A DNA stretch of 49,595 bases from Bartonella phoceensis (GTDB taxonomy: Bacteria > Pseudomonadota > Alphaproteobacteria > Rhizobiales > Rhizobiaceae): NCBI RefSeq assembly GCF_902825145.1, contig NZ_CADEAD010000007.1, forward strand, positions 1 to 49,595. Direction: 5' to 3'. This document shows positions 19,924 through 29,312 of this stretch, piece after piece. The translations under genes and the position numbers were made by a program. The notes beneath the pieces were generated by a model. It had not been told where the DNA came from. It made no database searches and saw nothing but the letters and a program-made list of their open reading frames with translations. The number at the start of each line of letters is the position of its first letter. Position 1 is the stretch's first letter.

Positions 19924-20811
19924 ATGTGTGAAAAAGCATATTTTATAGGTGCTCATGCTTATTCTGCACCTTTTATAGAACCGGCACTTTATCTCGTGGC
20001 AACACCTATTGGAAATCTTGCAGATATCACTCTTCGTGCTTTGCAGGTACTTGCGGGAGTTGATATCTTGGCGTGTGAAGATACGCGCGTAACGCGTGTT
20101 TTGTTGGAACGCTACGGTATTACAAAAAACCCCTTTCTTTATCATGAATATAATGCACAAAAGGCAGGACCAAAGTTGCTAGCAGCTTTGGCGGAAAATA
20201 AAAGTGTGGCGCTTGTATCAGATGCTGGAACACCATTGATTTCTGATCCTGGATTTCGTCTGGTAGAAGAAGCGCGTAAAGCTGGTTATAAAACGGTTCC
20301 TATTCCTGGTGCCTCAGCTCTTTTAGCTGCTCTTGTTGCTACAGGTCTTCCCACCGATAGCTTTTTCTTTGCGGGGTTTTTGAGTGCACGAAAAGCACAG
20401 CGTCAAAAACGCTTGGAACAATTAAAAGCCATCCCTGCGACTTTGATTTTCTATGAATCCCCGCATCGTCTTATTGAGACTTTACAAGATATGGTTTCTC
20501 TTTTTTCGGCTGATCGTCCTGCGGCAATCTGTCGTGAATTAACAAAAAAGTTTGAAACGGTCGATGTTGCTTATTTAGGTGATTTGTTGGAAAACTACAA
20601 AAAACAGGCCCATATTCGAGGGGAAATTGTTGTGCTTGTTGGGGAAGGATTTTCCTCTTTGCAAGTGATGAGTGACCAAGAAATTGATGCGATGTTATTA
20701 GAATTAGCATATACGCATTCTGCGGCTCAGGCAGCAGCTTTAGTGGCAAAGAAAACGGGCTTAAAAAAGCAAGAACTTTTTCGTCGGTTGAATTTTTTAA
20801 AGGATATATGA
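19924..20811 (+). CDS. rsmI: 16S rRNA (cytidine(1402)-2'-O)-methyltransferase
   Basis: SAM-dependent methyltransferase of the tetrapyrrole-methylase fold that 2'-O-methylates C1402 in the 16S rRNA decoding site. It has 295 residues. [19 protein letters not shown] at 22-40 is the family signature; [49 protein letters not shown] and FYESPHRL follow in the normal order. AAGAAGAG lies just upstream of the ATG. The next gene starts 4 bases after the stop, so this is the first gene of an rsmI-yraN unit. Confidence 0.95.
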   Translation: MCEKAYFIGAHAYSAPFIEPALYLVATPIGNLADITLRALQVLAGVDILACEDTRVTRVLLERYGITKNPFLYHEYNAQKAGPKLLAALAENKSVALVSDAGTPLISDPGFRLVEEARKAGYKTVPIPGASALLAALVATGLPTDSFFFAGFLSARKAQRQKRLEQLKAIPATLIFYESPHRLIETLQDMVSLFSADRPAAICRELTKKFETVDVAYLGDLLENYKKQAHIRGEIVVLVGEGFSSLQVMSDQEIDAMLLELAYTHSAAQAAALVAKKTGLKKQELFRRLNFLKDI

Positions 20812-20815
20812 ATAT

Positions 20816-21184
20816 ATGCAAAAAGCGCGCAGACAAAAATCCTTTTATCGGGGGATTCGTGCAGAAAAATGGGCTGCTTGGTGGTTGCGACTCAAAGGAT
20901 TTCACATTGCTGAAATGCGTTTTAAGACAAAACGTGGTGAAATTGACTTAATTGCACGGCGTGGAAATCTTGTCTTAATTGTTGAGGTAAAAGCGCGTTC
21001 AACATTAGCTGAAGCAATGGCTGCAGTTTCTCAGATGAATGAGAGGCGCATTGAGGCAGCAGCCGATATTTGGCTTGCACGACAAAAAGATCATGCTCTT
21101 TTATGTGTACGTTTTGACCTCATTGCAATTTTGCCGTGGCGTTGGCCTCAGCATATTCCTGCATTTTTTACAGCTGATAAATAA
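20816..21184 (+). CDS. YraN/UPF0102 family protein
   Basis: Small protein of 122 residues with a restriction-endonuclease-like fold in the family; its role is not established. [35 protein letters not shown] and [10 protein letters not shown] show the GEIDLI...EVK core with the Asp and Glu-x-Lys of the nuclease fold. It starts 4 bases after rsmI. In many related bacteria the glutathione synthetase gene gshB follows; here a small membrane protein does instead. Confidence 0.92.
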   Translation: MQKARRQKSFYRGIRAEKWAAWWLRLKGFHIAEMRFKTKRGEIDLIARRGNLVLIVEVKARSTLAEAMAAVSQMNERRIEAAADIWLARQKDHALLCVRFDLIAILPWRWPQHIPAFFTADK

Positions 21185-21290
21185 GAGTTTCTAGACTTTT
21201 TGAACCATAGTAGATGAAAAATATTTTGTTTTTATATCCACATGGGGTAGAAAAAATACGTAACAATTGGAGCGCTATGAGGAGCGAAAT

Positions 21291-21536
21291 ATGGACGATT
21301 ATGAAAAATTTGCAACGGGTTTGTTGATTGTTTTTGGAGCGCTAATTATTGGTGGTTTAATGGCAATGCATATTGTCCTTATGAATAAACCGGGTTTTTT
21401 ATTTGCATTAGCGGCTGCTATCGTTGGCTGGTTTTCTGCTTTTGCCGTACTTTTTGATAAGCCCAAAGTTTATTTGGGATTAATTATTCTTGCTATGTTA
21501 TTTGTTGCTTCCTCAATTGGTATTTATGTGAGTTAA
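21291..21536 (+). CDS. Small membrane protein of unknown function
   Basis: 81 residues with three hydrophobic segments at about 9-29, 35-55 and 60-80 (LLIVFGALIIGGLMAMHIVL, FLFALAAAIVGWFSAFAVLF, LGLIILAMLFVASSIGIYV). The start MDDYEKFATG at 21291 has GAGGAGCG just upstream; the longer frame starting at 21267 would use a TTG and contains that binding site. No family recognised. It lies between the YraN gene and the ProC-like gene. Confidence 0.75.
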   Translation: MDDYEKFATGLLIVFGALIIGGLMAMHIVLMNKPGFLFALAAAIVGWFSAFAVLFDKPKVYLGLIILAMLFVASSIGIYVS

Positions 21537-21592
21537 AATCTATGAATTTCTGGTTGAGACCCCTTTAAAATTATTAGGAATGAGGAATAGAA

Positions 21593-22384
21593 ATGAAAAT
21601 TGGCTTTTTGGGTACGGGTAAAATCAGCGCTTCAATGGTTAAGGGTTTAATGATGAGCGCTTTTGACATTTCTTCTATTCTTATTTCACCGCGTAATGTG
21701 CAAATTGCGGAGTATCTTTCACACAATTATGATAAGGTTATAATTGCAGAAAATAATCAAGCGTTGCTTGATGACAGTGATTGTGTTTTTCTTTGTTTAC
21801 CCAACCAAATTGCACAAGAGGTCTTGCGTTCTCTTCGTTTTCCTCCCGAACAGCTTGTCATTTCTGTGCTTGCCATGGCAAAAGCAGCACACGTTGAAGA
21901 ATGGATTAACCATAAGGTTTATCGTGCTGTTCCACTCCCTTTTGTAGCAGAATGTAAAAATTTAACGCCAATTTATCCTGATCATCCATTTTTACGCAGT
22001 GTATTTGATGCTTTGGGTGGTACATTGGTGTTGGAGGCGGAAGAGCAATTTAATCTTTTCATGACTGCTGGTTCACTTATGGGGGTTTATTTTAATTTTA
22101 TAGAAACAGCACATCAATGGTTTATAACACAGGGGTTAAAGAAGCAACAATCTGCAGATTTTCTCGCTATGATGTTTGGAAACCTTACGGATGAAATGCG
22201 TAAAATTATAGCATCTGATAGTTCTGCATCTCTTGATTTCGCACTGCTTGAGAAAGAGTTTTCAACGAAGGGGGGAACAAATGAGCTTTTGTCAAATTGC
22301 TTTTTTCGCCAAGGGGGAAGAAGTGCTTTAACTACGGCTCTTGAGATCACTTTACAAAAAATAAGCGCTCCCTTTACAAATTAA
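21593..22384 (+). CDS. Pyrroline-5-carboxylate reductase-like oxidoreductase
   Basis: 263-residue NAD(P)-dependent reductase of the ProC family. The N-terminal Rossmann fold has GFLGTGKISASMVKGL; the second block is CVFLCLPNQIAQEVL; the C-terminal dimer helices contain MTAGSLMGVYFNF and STKGGTNELLSN, the last corresponding to the ProC signature (P.G.T..gl..le). The usual PGGTT is KGGTN and the motif RAMPNTPA is replaced by RAVPLPFVA, so it is a divergent member. The substrate may not be pyrroline-5-carboxylate. The gene follows the small membrane protein by 56 bases and may share its transcript. Confidence 0.8.
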   Translation: MKIGFLGTGKISASMVKGLMMSAFDISSILISPRNVQIAEYLSHNYDKVIIAENNQALLDDSDCVFLCLPNQIAQEVLRSLRFPPEQLVISVLAMAKAAHVEEWINHKVYRAVPLPFVAECKNLTPIYPDHPFLRSVFDALGGTLVLEAEEQFNLFMTAGSLMGVYFNFIETAHQWFITQGLKKQQSADFLAMMFGNLTDEMRKIIASDSSASLDFALLEKEFSTKGGTNELLSNCFFRQGGRSALTTALEITLQKISAPFTN

Positions 22385-23294
22385 AATGCTGGATCAAGAT
22401 TTTTTCTGATTGTATGAGAGGGAACGTTTTGTGTTTATTTAGTTCTACATGCGCACAGCTCTACAAAATCGTTTGCTATAGTATGTGAAAAGTAAGCAAG
22501 TGAATATTGAAGATTTCTGCACACTAATTCGTTGCTTTATAAAGATCATTCATTATTTCCGAATTAAATGAGAATGCTGAATATAACAAGCTTCTTTCTT
22601 TTTAATGCCTTTTATCATGAATAAAAAAACATCTGCTTATGCGTTATAAAAGGGGTAAGGTATAGATACAAAACCGTTTTAAAAAAGACAAAATAGGCTT
22701 CTTATAAATCTTCTGAAATGCAAGAAGAGGTAAAACATTTTCAGTTGGTAACAAAAATACTGCCTCTAGCATAGCTTTAAAGGTAACAGAGAGTCATGTC
22801 CAATAGATTTTGTCTCCACTCTTTCATCGGTAATGGCGTAAGATTGCGTTGAGATCTTTTTTAAGCTCTATGAATGTGTGCGGTGTGAATATTGGTGTAG
22901 AGGCGTATGATGTTTTGTGAGAAAAAGAGTGAGAAAAGCAAAAGTGTGAGGTAGTTGTGTAGTCTTCACTCTTTAAAAGATATCGCTGTAGATATTTTTG
23001 ATGGTTGTAAAGTTTCAATTAATAAAGAGATAATGAAAATCGACAGTGATTTTGCACCTTTATTAGCCAGAATGATCAAAATATCTTCGTCATTGTTTTA
23101 GTTGTTGAGAGAGAAAGGTCTTTCGTAATAGCATGTAAAAAAGTATCACCCTTTAAATGTTAGAGTGATATAAAATAAGTTTTAGATTCCGAAAGAATTT
23201 GTAAATGAAGCTATCGGGTAAGATTTTGGTTTGAGAGAAAATACTTTTATTGCTTGTATTTTTTAAATTCTCATTTTAGTGGGATAAAAAATTA
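22385..23294. other. Gap of 0.9 kb without a gene
   Basis: AT-rich space between two convergent units. No open frame with a binding site, no clear terminator, no recognisable remnant. Confidence 0.55.
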
Positions 23295-24956
23295 TTACAT
23301 ATTGAGATAAAGTGGTCCCTCATTGCCTTGCGGACAGGCCCAATTGATATTTTGGTTGGGATCTTTGATATCGCACGTTTTACAGTGTATGCAATTTGAA
23401 GCATTGATAACATAAGTTTTTTGATCACTCTGCTCTAGCCATTCGTAGACAGCGGCCGGACAATAGCAGGTGGAAGGCCCTCCATAAATTGCATATTCGG
23501 AATCTTTTTGTTTTTCCAAGGAAGCTATTTTTAGATGGCATGGCTGATTTTCTTCATGGTGTGTATTTGAAAGCGCAACACTGGAGAGGCGATCAAAAGT
23601 TACAACACCATCTGGTTTTGGGTAAGGAATAGGTTGAAATTTTTCTGCTGGTTCAAGACATTCATAATCTGCTTTTCCATGGGAAAGCGTTTTAAATAAG
23701 GAAAATCCGAATAGTTGTTGCCACCACATATCAAAGCCGGCAAGCTTAATCCCATATTTTGTGCCGTATTTTGCCCAGAGTGGTTTGGCATTGCGCACTT
23801 TATAAAGGTCTTTGCCAATGGGACTTTTTCTCCAGTGTTCTTCTATTTCTATGACTTCATCGTGGGCGCGACCTTGCGCAAGAGCTGTAGCGATTTTATC
23901 GGCTGCTAATATGCCGGATAACATGGCATTGTGTGATCCTTTGATACGAGGGACGTTGACAAAACCAGCAGAACACCCAATAAGTGCTCCGCCAGGAAAG
24001 GTGAGTTTTGGTACAGATTGCCAACCACCTTCACTGATGACACGTGCACCATAAGAAAGGCGTTTTGCACCTTTGAAGATCTCATAGAGTTTAGGGTGTG
24101 TTTTGAAACGTTGGAACTCTTCAAAGGGAGAAAGATAAGGGTTTTTATAATCTAAGTGCACAACAAAGCCTGCAGAAATTAAATTGTTTTCTTGGTGATA
24201 AAGGAAACCACCACCACCAGTATCATTATCTAAGGGCCAACCGGTGAAATGTTGAACTAAACCAGGCTGATGTTTTTGGGGATCAATTTCCCAGAGCTCT
24301 TTGAGACCGAGGCCAAACTTTTGTGGTTCACGGTTTTTGCTGAGATCAAATTTTTGTATCAGCTGTTTTGTAAGGGAGCCACGGGCCCCTTCCGCAATCA
24401 GAATATATTTTGCCAATAAAGCCATACCAGGTATATAATTTTTTCCAGGAGTTCCATCTTTGTTAAGGCCCATATCACCTGTAAGAACACCAATGATGGC
24501 TCCGTTATTGTTCTCTATGGTTTCTGATACGGAAAAACCAGGATAGATTTCGATGCCGAGTTCTTCGGCTTTTTTACTTAGCCAACGGCAAACACTTCCA
24601 AGTGAAACGATATAGCATCCATCATTTGATAAGATTTTGGGGCGAAAAATATTAGGAAGTGCTGTGGCATGTTTTGGCTTTAGAAAAAAAAACTGATCAC
24701 TGGTGACAGGTGTTTTGAAGGGATGATCGTATTCATTTCGCCATTCTGGCAAGAGCGTATCAATACCAATGGGGTCCACAACTGCACCCGAAAGAATATG
24801 TGCACCAACTTCTGTGCCTTTTTCAACGATTGTGATAGAAAGTTCGGGATTGATCTGTTTTAGACGAATTGCGGCAGAAAGTCCTGCCGGTCCTGCTCCG
24901 ACAATCACTATATCAAACTCCATGCTTTCACGTTGTTGATGCAGAGGTGCATTCAT
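23295..24956 (-). CDS. Electron transfer flavoprotein-ubiquinone oxidoreductase
   Basis: Inner-membrane-associated flavoprotein that takes electrons from ETF and passes them to ubiquinone. It has 553 residues. FAD motif VGAGPAGLSAAIRL at 19-32; the C-terminal ferredoxin-like domain has the 4Fe-4S cysteines Cys522, Cys525, Cys528 and Cys541 (CIHCKTCDIK and ACPQGNEGP). The start ATG at 24956 is four bases after the stop of the chimeric ORF and its ribosome binding site (GGAGAAAG) lies inside that ORF's last codons. It is the last gene of the etfB-etfA-ETF-QO operon. Confidence 0.95.
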   Translation of the reverse strand: MNAPLHQQRESMEFDIVIVGAGPAGLSAAIRLKQINPELSITIVEKGTEVGAHILSGAVVDPIGIDTLLPEWRNEYDHPFKTPVTSDQFFFLKPKHATALPNIFRPKILSNDGCYIVSLGSVCRWLSKKAEELGIEIYPGFSVSETIENNNGAIIGVLTGDMGLNKDGTPGKNYIPGMALLAKYILIAEGARGSLTKQLIQKFDLSKNREPQKFGLGLKELWEIDPQKHQPGLVQHFTGWPLDNDTGGGGFLYHQENNLISAGFVVHLDYKNPYLSPFEEFQRFKTHPKLYEIFKGAKRLSYGARVISEGGWQSVPKLTFPGGALIGCSAGFVNVPRIKGSHNAMLSGILAADKIATALAQGRAHDEVIEIEEHWRKSPIGKDLYKVRNAKPLWAKYGTKYGIKLAGFDMWWQQLFGFSLFKTLSHGKADYECLEPAEKFQPIPYPKPDGVVTFDRLSSVALSNTHHEENQPCHLKIASLEKQKDSEYAIYGGPSTCYCPAAVYEWLEQSDQKTYVINASNCIHCKTCDIKDPNQNINWACPQGNEGPLYLNM

Positions 24957-25197
24957 GGCTTATAAAGCTTTCTCCAGTTCTGGAATAATGAAGTGAAGAT
25001 CACCGATAAGGGCATAGTCAGCAAGTTTTATGGAGAAAAGTTTTAGAGCTTTTGTTCCGACAATCATTCTGTTAAATTCTGTAGTTCCACATTGTTGATG
25101 CAAAGGTACATTCATAGTTTATAAGGCTTTCTCTAACTCTGGAATAATTTGGTGAAGGTCACCGACAAGGGCATAGTCAGCAATTTGCATAATGGGT
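24880..25197. repeat. Diverged 159-bp tandem duplication in the etf operon
   Basis: Two units at about 24880-25038 and 25039-25197 align at a constant offset of 159 bases without gaps. For example ATTCAT at 24951 and 25110, TCTGGAATAAT and AGGGCATAGTCAGCAA occur in both. Each unit covers the end of etfA and the beginning of ETF-QO. The length is a multiple of three. Substitutions are spread along the unit, so the event is old. Confidence 0.9.
24960..25115 (-). CDS. 51-codon chimeric ORF from a tandem duplication (ETF-QO start + etfA end)
   Basis: An open frame of 51 codons between etfA and the ETF-QO gene. Its first 21 residues (MNVPLHQQ...EF..MIVG) match the ETF-QO N-terminus (MNAPLHQQ...EFDIVIVG). 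Its last 23 residues (IKLADYALIGDLHFIIPELE, then KAL) match the EtfA C-terminus (MQIADYALVGDLHQIIPELE, then KAL). It starts three bases after the etfA stop and ends three bases before the ETF-QO start, so the spacing and the likely translational coupling (GAGAAAGC before each ATG) are kept. The copies have drifted, yet the frame is open. It may be a harmless by-product or a real small protein; nothing shows which. Confidence 0.5.
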   Translation of the reverse strand: MNVPLHQQCGTTEFNRMIVGTKALKLFSIKLADYALIGDLHFIIPELEKAL

Positions 25198-26039
25198 GCT
25201 TCTTCATCTTTGTTAATGGCTACGATAACTTGTGCATCCATTATACCAGCTAAATGCTGGATTGCACCGGAAATACCAACGGCAATATAGAGTTCAGGAG
25301 CAACAACTTTTCCTGTTTGTCCAATTTGCCAATCATTAGGGGCATAACCGGCATCAACAGCTGCACGGCTGGCACCTAAAGCTGCATCCAGCTTGTTTGC
25401 AAGGGGGAGGAGAAGGGCCATAAATTGTTCTTGTGAACCAAGACCACGCCCACCTGATATAATAACACGTGCTGAGGTAAGCTCAGGACGATCACTTTTA
25501 TTGGTTTCTGCTTTTATGAAAAAAGAAAGATTTGGATTAGGAGCTGGTGTTATTGTTTTAATGGGAACTGTGTTATTTTGGAAGGGAGTTGGTGTAAAAG
25601 ATGCTGTACGAACAGTTATCACCTTTTTATGATCATTGGTGCGTACAGTTTCAAATGCATTTCCTGCATAAATGGGTCGTTTAAAGGTATCTTGTGCAAG
25701 AACAGCAACAATATCTGAAACTTGCATAAGATCAAGAAGAGCAGCTACACGCGGCATGACATTTTTACCAGTGCTGGTAGAGGCAGCCATGACCACATCA
25801 TAATCATTGGCATATTCGACAATTGTATTTGCCATAGGTTCTGCTAGGTAATGTGCTAAATAATCAGCTTCAGCGACAAGAACTTGTCGTACACCAGAAA
25901 GTTTAGCACTGTTTTCGGCGATTGTCTGAACCTGTGTTCCACAAACTAAAATATCAATATTATCGCTGATTGATCGAGCTGCGGTGAGTGCTTTTGCGGT
26001 TTCCTCTGTATTTTGTTCGGCTAATAAAAGAATTGCCAT
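25119..26039 (-). CDS. etfA: Electron transfer flavoprotein alpha subunit
   Basis: 306-residue FAD-binding subunit of the ETF heterodimer, which gathers electrons from acyl-CoA and other dehydrogenases. The C-terminal FAD domain has ARVIISGGRGLGSQEQF, ALGASRAAVDAGYAPNDWQIGQTGK shown by GASRAAVDAGY and QIGQTGK, ELYIAVGISGAIQHLAGI and VAINKDEEAPI, all standard. It lies 49 bases downstream of etfB. Its stop is followed by the ATG of the chimeric ORF at three bases. Confidence 0.96.
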   Translation of the reverse strand: MAILLLAEQNTEETAKALTAARSISDNIDILVCGTQVQTIAENSAKLSGVRQVLVAEADYLAHYLAEPMANTIVEYANDYDVVMAASTSTGKNVMPRVAALLDLMQVSDIVAVLAQDTFKRPIYAGNAFETVRTNDHKKVITVRTASFTPTPFQNNTVPIKTITPAPNPNLSFFIKAETNKSDRPELTSARVIISGGRGLGSQEQFMALLLPLANKLDAALGASRAAVDAGYAPNDWQIGQTGKVVAPELYIAVGISGAIQHLAGIMDAQVIVAINKDEEAPIMQIADYALVGDLHQIIPELEKAL

Positions 26040-26088
26040 AAGTTTTGCCCTTTTATACAGTGTTGTTTTTGATCTCGGTTATTGAATA

Positions 26089-26835
26089 TTAAATACGGTT
26101 TGTTTGTTTTAGTGCACTGACAAGTTCTACTACATTAGCCACCTTGATACCGGCTTGACGCTTTTGAGGCTCTTCAACACTAAGAATTGTTAAGCGCGCC
26201 TGTGTATCTACGCCAAGGTCAGCAAGAGCCTTTTGTTCAATGGGCTTCTTTTTTGCTTTCATGATATTTGGTAGAGAAGTGTAACGCGGTTCATTTAACC
26301 GTAGATCAGCGGTCATCACTATGGGGAGAGGCAGAGAAAGGGTTTGGGTACCATTATCTACTTCGCGAGTGACTGTTGCGTGTCCATTTTCTATGTTCAG
26401 ATGTGAGGCAAAAGTTGCTTGTCCCCAGCCAAGAAGAGCGGCGAGCATTTGTCCTGTTTGGTTACTATCGTCATCAATGGCTTGCTTTCCCAAAAAGACC
26501 ATATCTGCTCTTTCTTCATGAACAATAACCTTAAGAATCTTAGCAATTGCTAAGGGTTCAAGAGTTTGTTCTGTCGTTATAAGAAGGGCACGATCAGCAC
26601 CCATTGCAAGTCCTGTTCGCAAAGTTTCTTGTGCGGCTTCTGGTCCAATTGAAACAAGAACAACTTCTGAAATTTTTCCAGCTTCTTTTTGACGAATTGC
26701 TTCCTCGACGGCAATTTCATCAAAAGGATTCATAGACATTTTTACATGGGATAGATCAATGCCTGTGCTATCGGGTTTGACGCGTATCTTGATATTATAA
26801 TCAACAACACGTTTGACAGCGACAATTATCTTCAT
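26089..26835 (-). CDS. etfB: Electron transfer flavoprotein beta subunit
   Basis: 248-residue AMP-binding subunit of [23 protein letters not shown] at the start, [34 protein letters not shown] given by its core [31 protein letters not shown] and [18 protein letters not shown] (the recognition-loop and family signature) are visible. The longer frame begins 19 codons upstream with MVSYDYYYK, but the ATG at 26835 has GAGGATC upstream and matches the family start. First gene of the operon. Confidence 0.95.
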   Translation of the reverse strand: MKIIVAVKRVVDYNIKIRVKPDSTGIDLSHVKMSMNPFDEIAVEEAIRQKEAGKISEVVLVSIGPEAAQETLRTGLAMGADRALLITTEQTLEPLAIAKILKVIVHEERADMVFLGKQAIDDDSNQTGQMLAALLGWGQATFASHLNIENGHATVTREVDNGTQTLSLPLPIVMTADLRLNEPRYTSLPNIMKAKKKPIEQKALADLGVDTQARLTILSVEEPQKRQAGIKVANVVELVSALKQTNRI

Positions 26836-27388
26836 GATGATCCTCTTCGTTTGTATGATTACAAGTTTATAGTAATAATCATAAGAAACCAAATTTTTTA
26901 GAATGGAATCTCATGTAGTCATTATATAAGCTTTCTTAAATTTTCTTGTGCTTTTTTATCATTGTTATTCCTCTCTTTTGTTTTTTGTATGCGTTAATAA
27001 TCGCCACCTTCGTTTGAATAAAAAACAATACGTATTCATTTCAAATGAATATCCTCATCATAGCTTTAAAAGAGCTTAAAATAAAAGAGATACGGAATAG
27101 TAAATGGTATTAGAGTAACAAATGAGGAGGCTCTTTTTTAGTTCCACATAAACAGTTTATAACAAATCAAGAGGACTTGAATGCAATAGCAAAAGAATGA
27201 AAAAAGTAAAATGAAGAACTGATTTTTCAATTTAAACCTTAAAAGCAGTAAAATCAAAGAATACGCATAAATATTTTGAGAAATTCTTAAAGCTCTATTT
27301 ACTAAAATAGAGCATTCTTACCAATTATCTGTACAATTCTTTGCAGAAAATACATAAAACATAACATTTGGCAATACAATGAGGGGTA
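26836..27388. other. Divergent intergenic region with a 17-bp palindrome
   Basis: 0.55 kb between the minus-strand etf operon and the plus-strand hypothetical gene, so it must hold two promoters. ATTCATTT-C-AAATGAAT at 27034-27050 is a perfect inverted repeat of 8-bp arms and could be an operator. No gene seen. Confidence 0.5.
27034..27050. promoter_or_regulatory. Palindrome, possible operator
   Basis: Two 8-bp arms around a single C, in the divergent region between etfB (about 200 bases away) and the gene at 27389. The shape fits a dimeric repressor site; no regulator can be named and no promoter boxes could be placed with certainty. Confidence 0.3.
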
Positions 27389-28210
27389 GTGTTTTTGAAT
27401 AGGAAGAGTCATACTATAAAGCAGGTTGAGCAAAATAATTCTTCTGTTTTTGTTGCGGAACAAAAGGGGAGGAGGGATGTGCTTACTGAAATCACAATGT
27501 CGGACATTGCTAAAAAATTACGCTCTGTTTATGCACAAATGCAGAGGAAGCATTCGGCACGTCCTTTGACATCGCAAAGTTCTGTAGAAAAGGGGTTTAA
27601 ATCTTACTTAGATGACATCAGTCGGGCAATTTTGGCTGAGCACTATATCCGTCGCCAAAAAGAAAAAAAGCTTTTTGAATATCTAGAGCAGATTAAAACG
27701 CTTGTTCAGAATTTGCAGAATGAAAAAAAAAACCTAGAAGAAGCGATGATAAAAAAACGTATGTCTCGTTCAAAATCACTTGATTCTGTTGTGCAAAAGC
27801 TTGCTAATATAACATGTGAGGAGAACGAAGAACGCTCATTACTCCAAGAAGTACCAAACTTTTCAAGACAAAAATGCACAACTCAAAGTCAAACAAATAT
27901 TGAAAACTTATTGCAAAAAGAGAATAAAAACTCTTTGCTAAATCATATCACGAAATCTTCCTTCAAAGAGGCTGAGGAGATTGTGGGGCATGCTATGATA
28001 GAAGAAAAGTGCTCTGATATCCAAGAGTCTGGTTGGTGCATTGAGAATGATCCATCTCTTTCCTTAAATACAGAGTCTAAAGGAACTTTCTTTTTGTTTT
28101 ATTCTTCTGTTAAAAAATTCTTTAGGTGTTTTTTAATCATTGCATTTATTGTGGCGATAACGTTATGTTTTTATGGATTTTTAAGAGGAATTCGTTTTTT
28201 TAATTTTTGA
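27389..28210 (+). CDS. Hypothetical coiled-coil protein with C-terminal membrane anchor
   Basis: 273 residues, no family recognised. The start is uncertain: GTG at 27389 is only two bases after GAGGGG, TTG at 27395 has a better distance, and an ATG (MSDIAKKLRS) lies 36 codons in. Residues about 75-135 are Lys/Glu/Leu-rich and likely coiled coil (RRQKEKKLFEYLEQIKTLVQ and following). Residues 140-225 are polar and probably disordered. One hydrophobic segment near the end (FRCFLIIAFIVAITLCFYGF) is followed by a short basic tail, so it may be a tail-anchored inner-membrane protein. Base use is like that of its neighbours. It could be specific to this genus. Confidence 0.7.
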   Translation: MFLNRKSHTIKQVEQNNSSVFVAEQKGRRDVLTEITMSDIAKKLRSVYAQMQRKHSARPLTSQSSVEKGFKSYLDDISRAILAEHYIRRQKEKKLFEYLEQIKTLVQNLQNEKKNLEEAMIKKRMSRSKSLDSVVQKLANITCEENEERSLLQEVPNFSRQKCTTQSQTNIENLLQKENKNSLLNHITKSSFKEAEEIVGHAMIEEKCSDIQESGWCIENDPSLSLNTESKGTFFLFYSSVKKFFRCFLIIAFIVAITLCFYGFLRGIRFFNF

Positions 28211-28389
28211 TGTTAGGTTAAATGATATAATGTGTGTTGCTCATTCATAATTTTGCAAAGACATATATGGTTTTCTAAAATTGTCTTTATTAAACACGCA
28301 AAAAGATTATTAGAAAAAGGGATAATAAGAGAGAAGATGAAGTTCTCGAATTATTCCAAAAACCTCAAATTATCTTGAAGGTTCTGTAA

Positions 28390-29310
28390 GTGAGTATTTA
28401 TTTACCAATTGCTGAAATGTCGCTCAACATGCTGGTTTTGATTGGTATGGGAGTCATTGCTGGTTTTTTTTCAGGCCTTTTTGGGATTGGGGGTGGTTTT
28501 CTTATCACGCCCTTATTGATTTTTTATAATATACCTCCTGCTATTGCTGTTGGAACAGGAGCTAACCAAATGATTGCATCATCTGTAACCGGTGCAATTA
28601 CACATTTTAGAAGACGCACTCTGGATATCAAACTTGGCCTTCTTTTAGCGGTTGGAGGGGGAATTGGTTCTTTCCTTGGAACTCAGATTTTTTCTGTGCT
28701 GAAAAAATTGGGACAATTAGATTTAATGATTTCTCTTCTTTATGTGATTCTTCTTGGGAGTATCGGAAGTTTGATGATTATTGAAAGTTGGTGCGATATG
28801 ATGCGCCAACGTAAAGCACAAAAAGTCAATGTTCGTCTTGCTGGGAGACATAACTGGATCCATCGTTTGCCGTTTAAAATGCGATTTCGCACATCAATGA
28901 TATATGTCAGCATTATTCCTGTTTTAGGGATTGGTCTCATTGTTGGGTTATTGTCTTCTATTATGGGAATTGGTGGAGGGTTCTTTATGATACCAGCACT
29001 GATTTACCTTCTACGTGTCCCAACCAGTGTGGTGATTGGAACTTCACTTTTCCAGATTACATTTGTCTCTTCTTTTACTACAGTTTTGCAAAGTATGAGT
29101 AATCAATCAGTTGATATTGTTTTAGCTTTTTTATTGATGATGGGGGGAAGTATTGGTGCGCAATATGGAACACGAGCTGGACGAAAATTAAAGGCTGAAC
29201 AATTGCGTATGGCGCTCGCATTTTTGGTGTTAATTGTATGTATGCGTCTTGCTTTTCAATTATTTGTACGCCCTGATAATCTTTTTTCTCTGAATGTTTT
29301 GATGAAATAA
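28390..29310 (+). CDS. TauE/SafE-family anion permease
   Basis: Inner-membrane permease family (sulfite/organosulfonate export or uptake) of 306 residues with about eight hydrophobic segments. The family double motif is present twice: GFFSGLFGIGGGFLITPLLI near residue 25 and GLLSSIMGIGGGFFMIPALI near residue 190. GTG start with GAAGG upstream. The next gene begins two bases after the stop and belongs to the family usually paired with this permease in alphaproteobacteria. The substrate is not known. Confidence 0.9.
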   Translation: MSIYLPIAEMSLNMLVLIGMGVIAGFFSGLFGIGGGFLITPLLIFYNIPPAIAVGTGANQMIASSVTGAITHFRRRTLDIKLGLLLAVGGGIGSFLGTQIFSVLKKLGQLDLMISLLYVILLGSIGSLMIIESWCDMMRQRKAQKVNVRLAGRHNWIHRLPFKMRFRTSMIYVSIIPVLGIGLIVGLLSSIMGIGGGFFMIPALIYLLRVPTSVVIGTSLFQITFVSSFTTVLQSMSNQSVDIVLAFLLMMGGSIGAQYGTRAGRKLKAEQLRMALAFLVLIVCMRLAFQLFVRPDNLFSLNVLMK

Positions 29311-29312
29311 AA

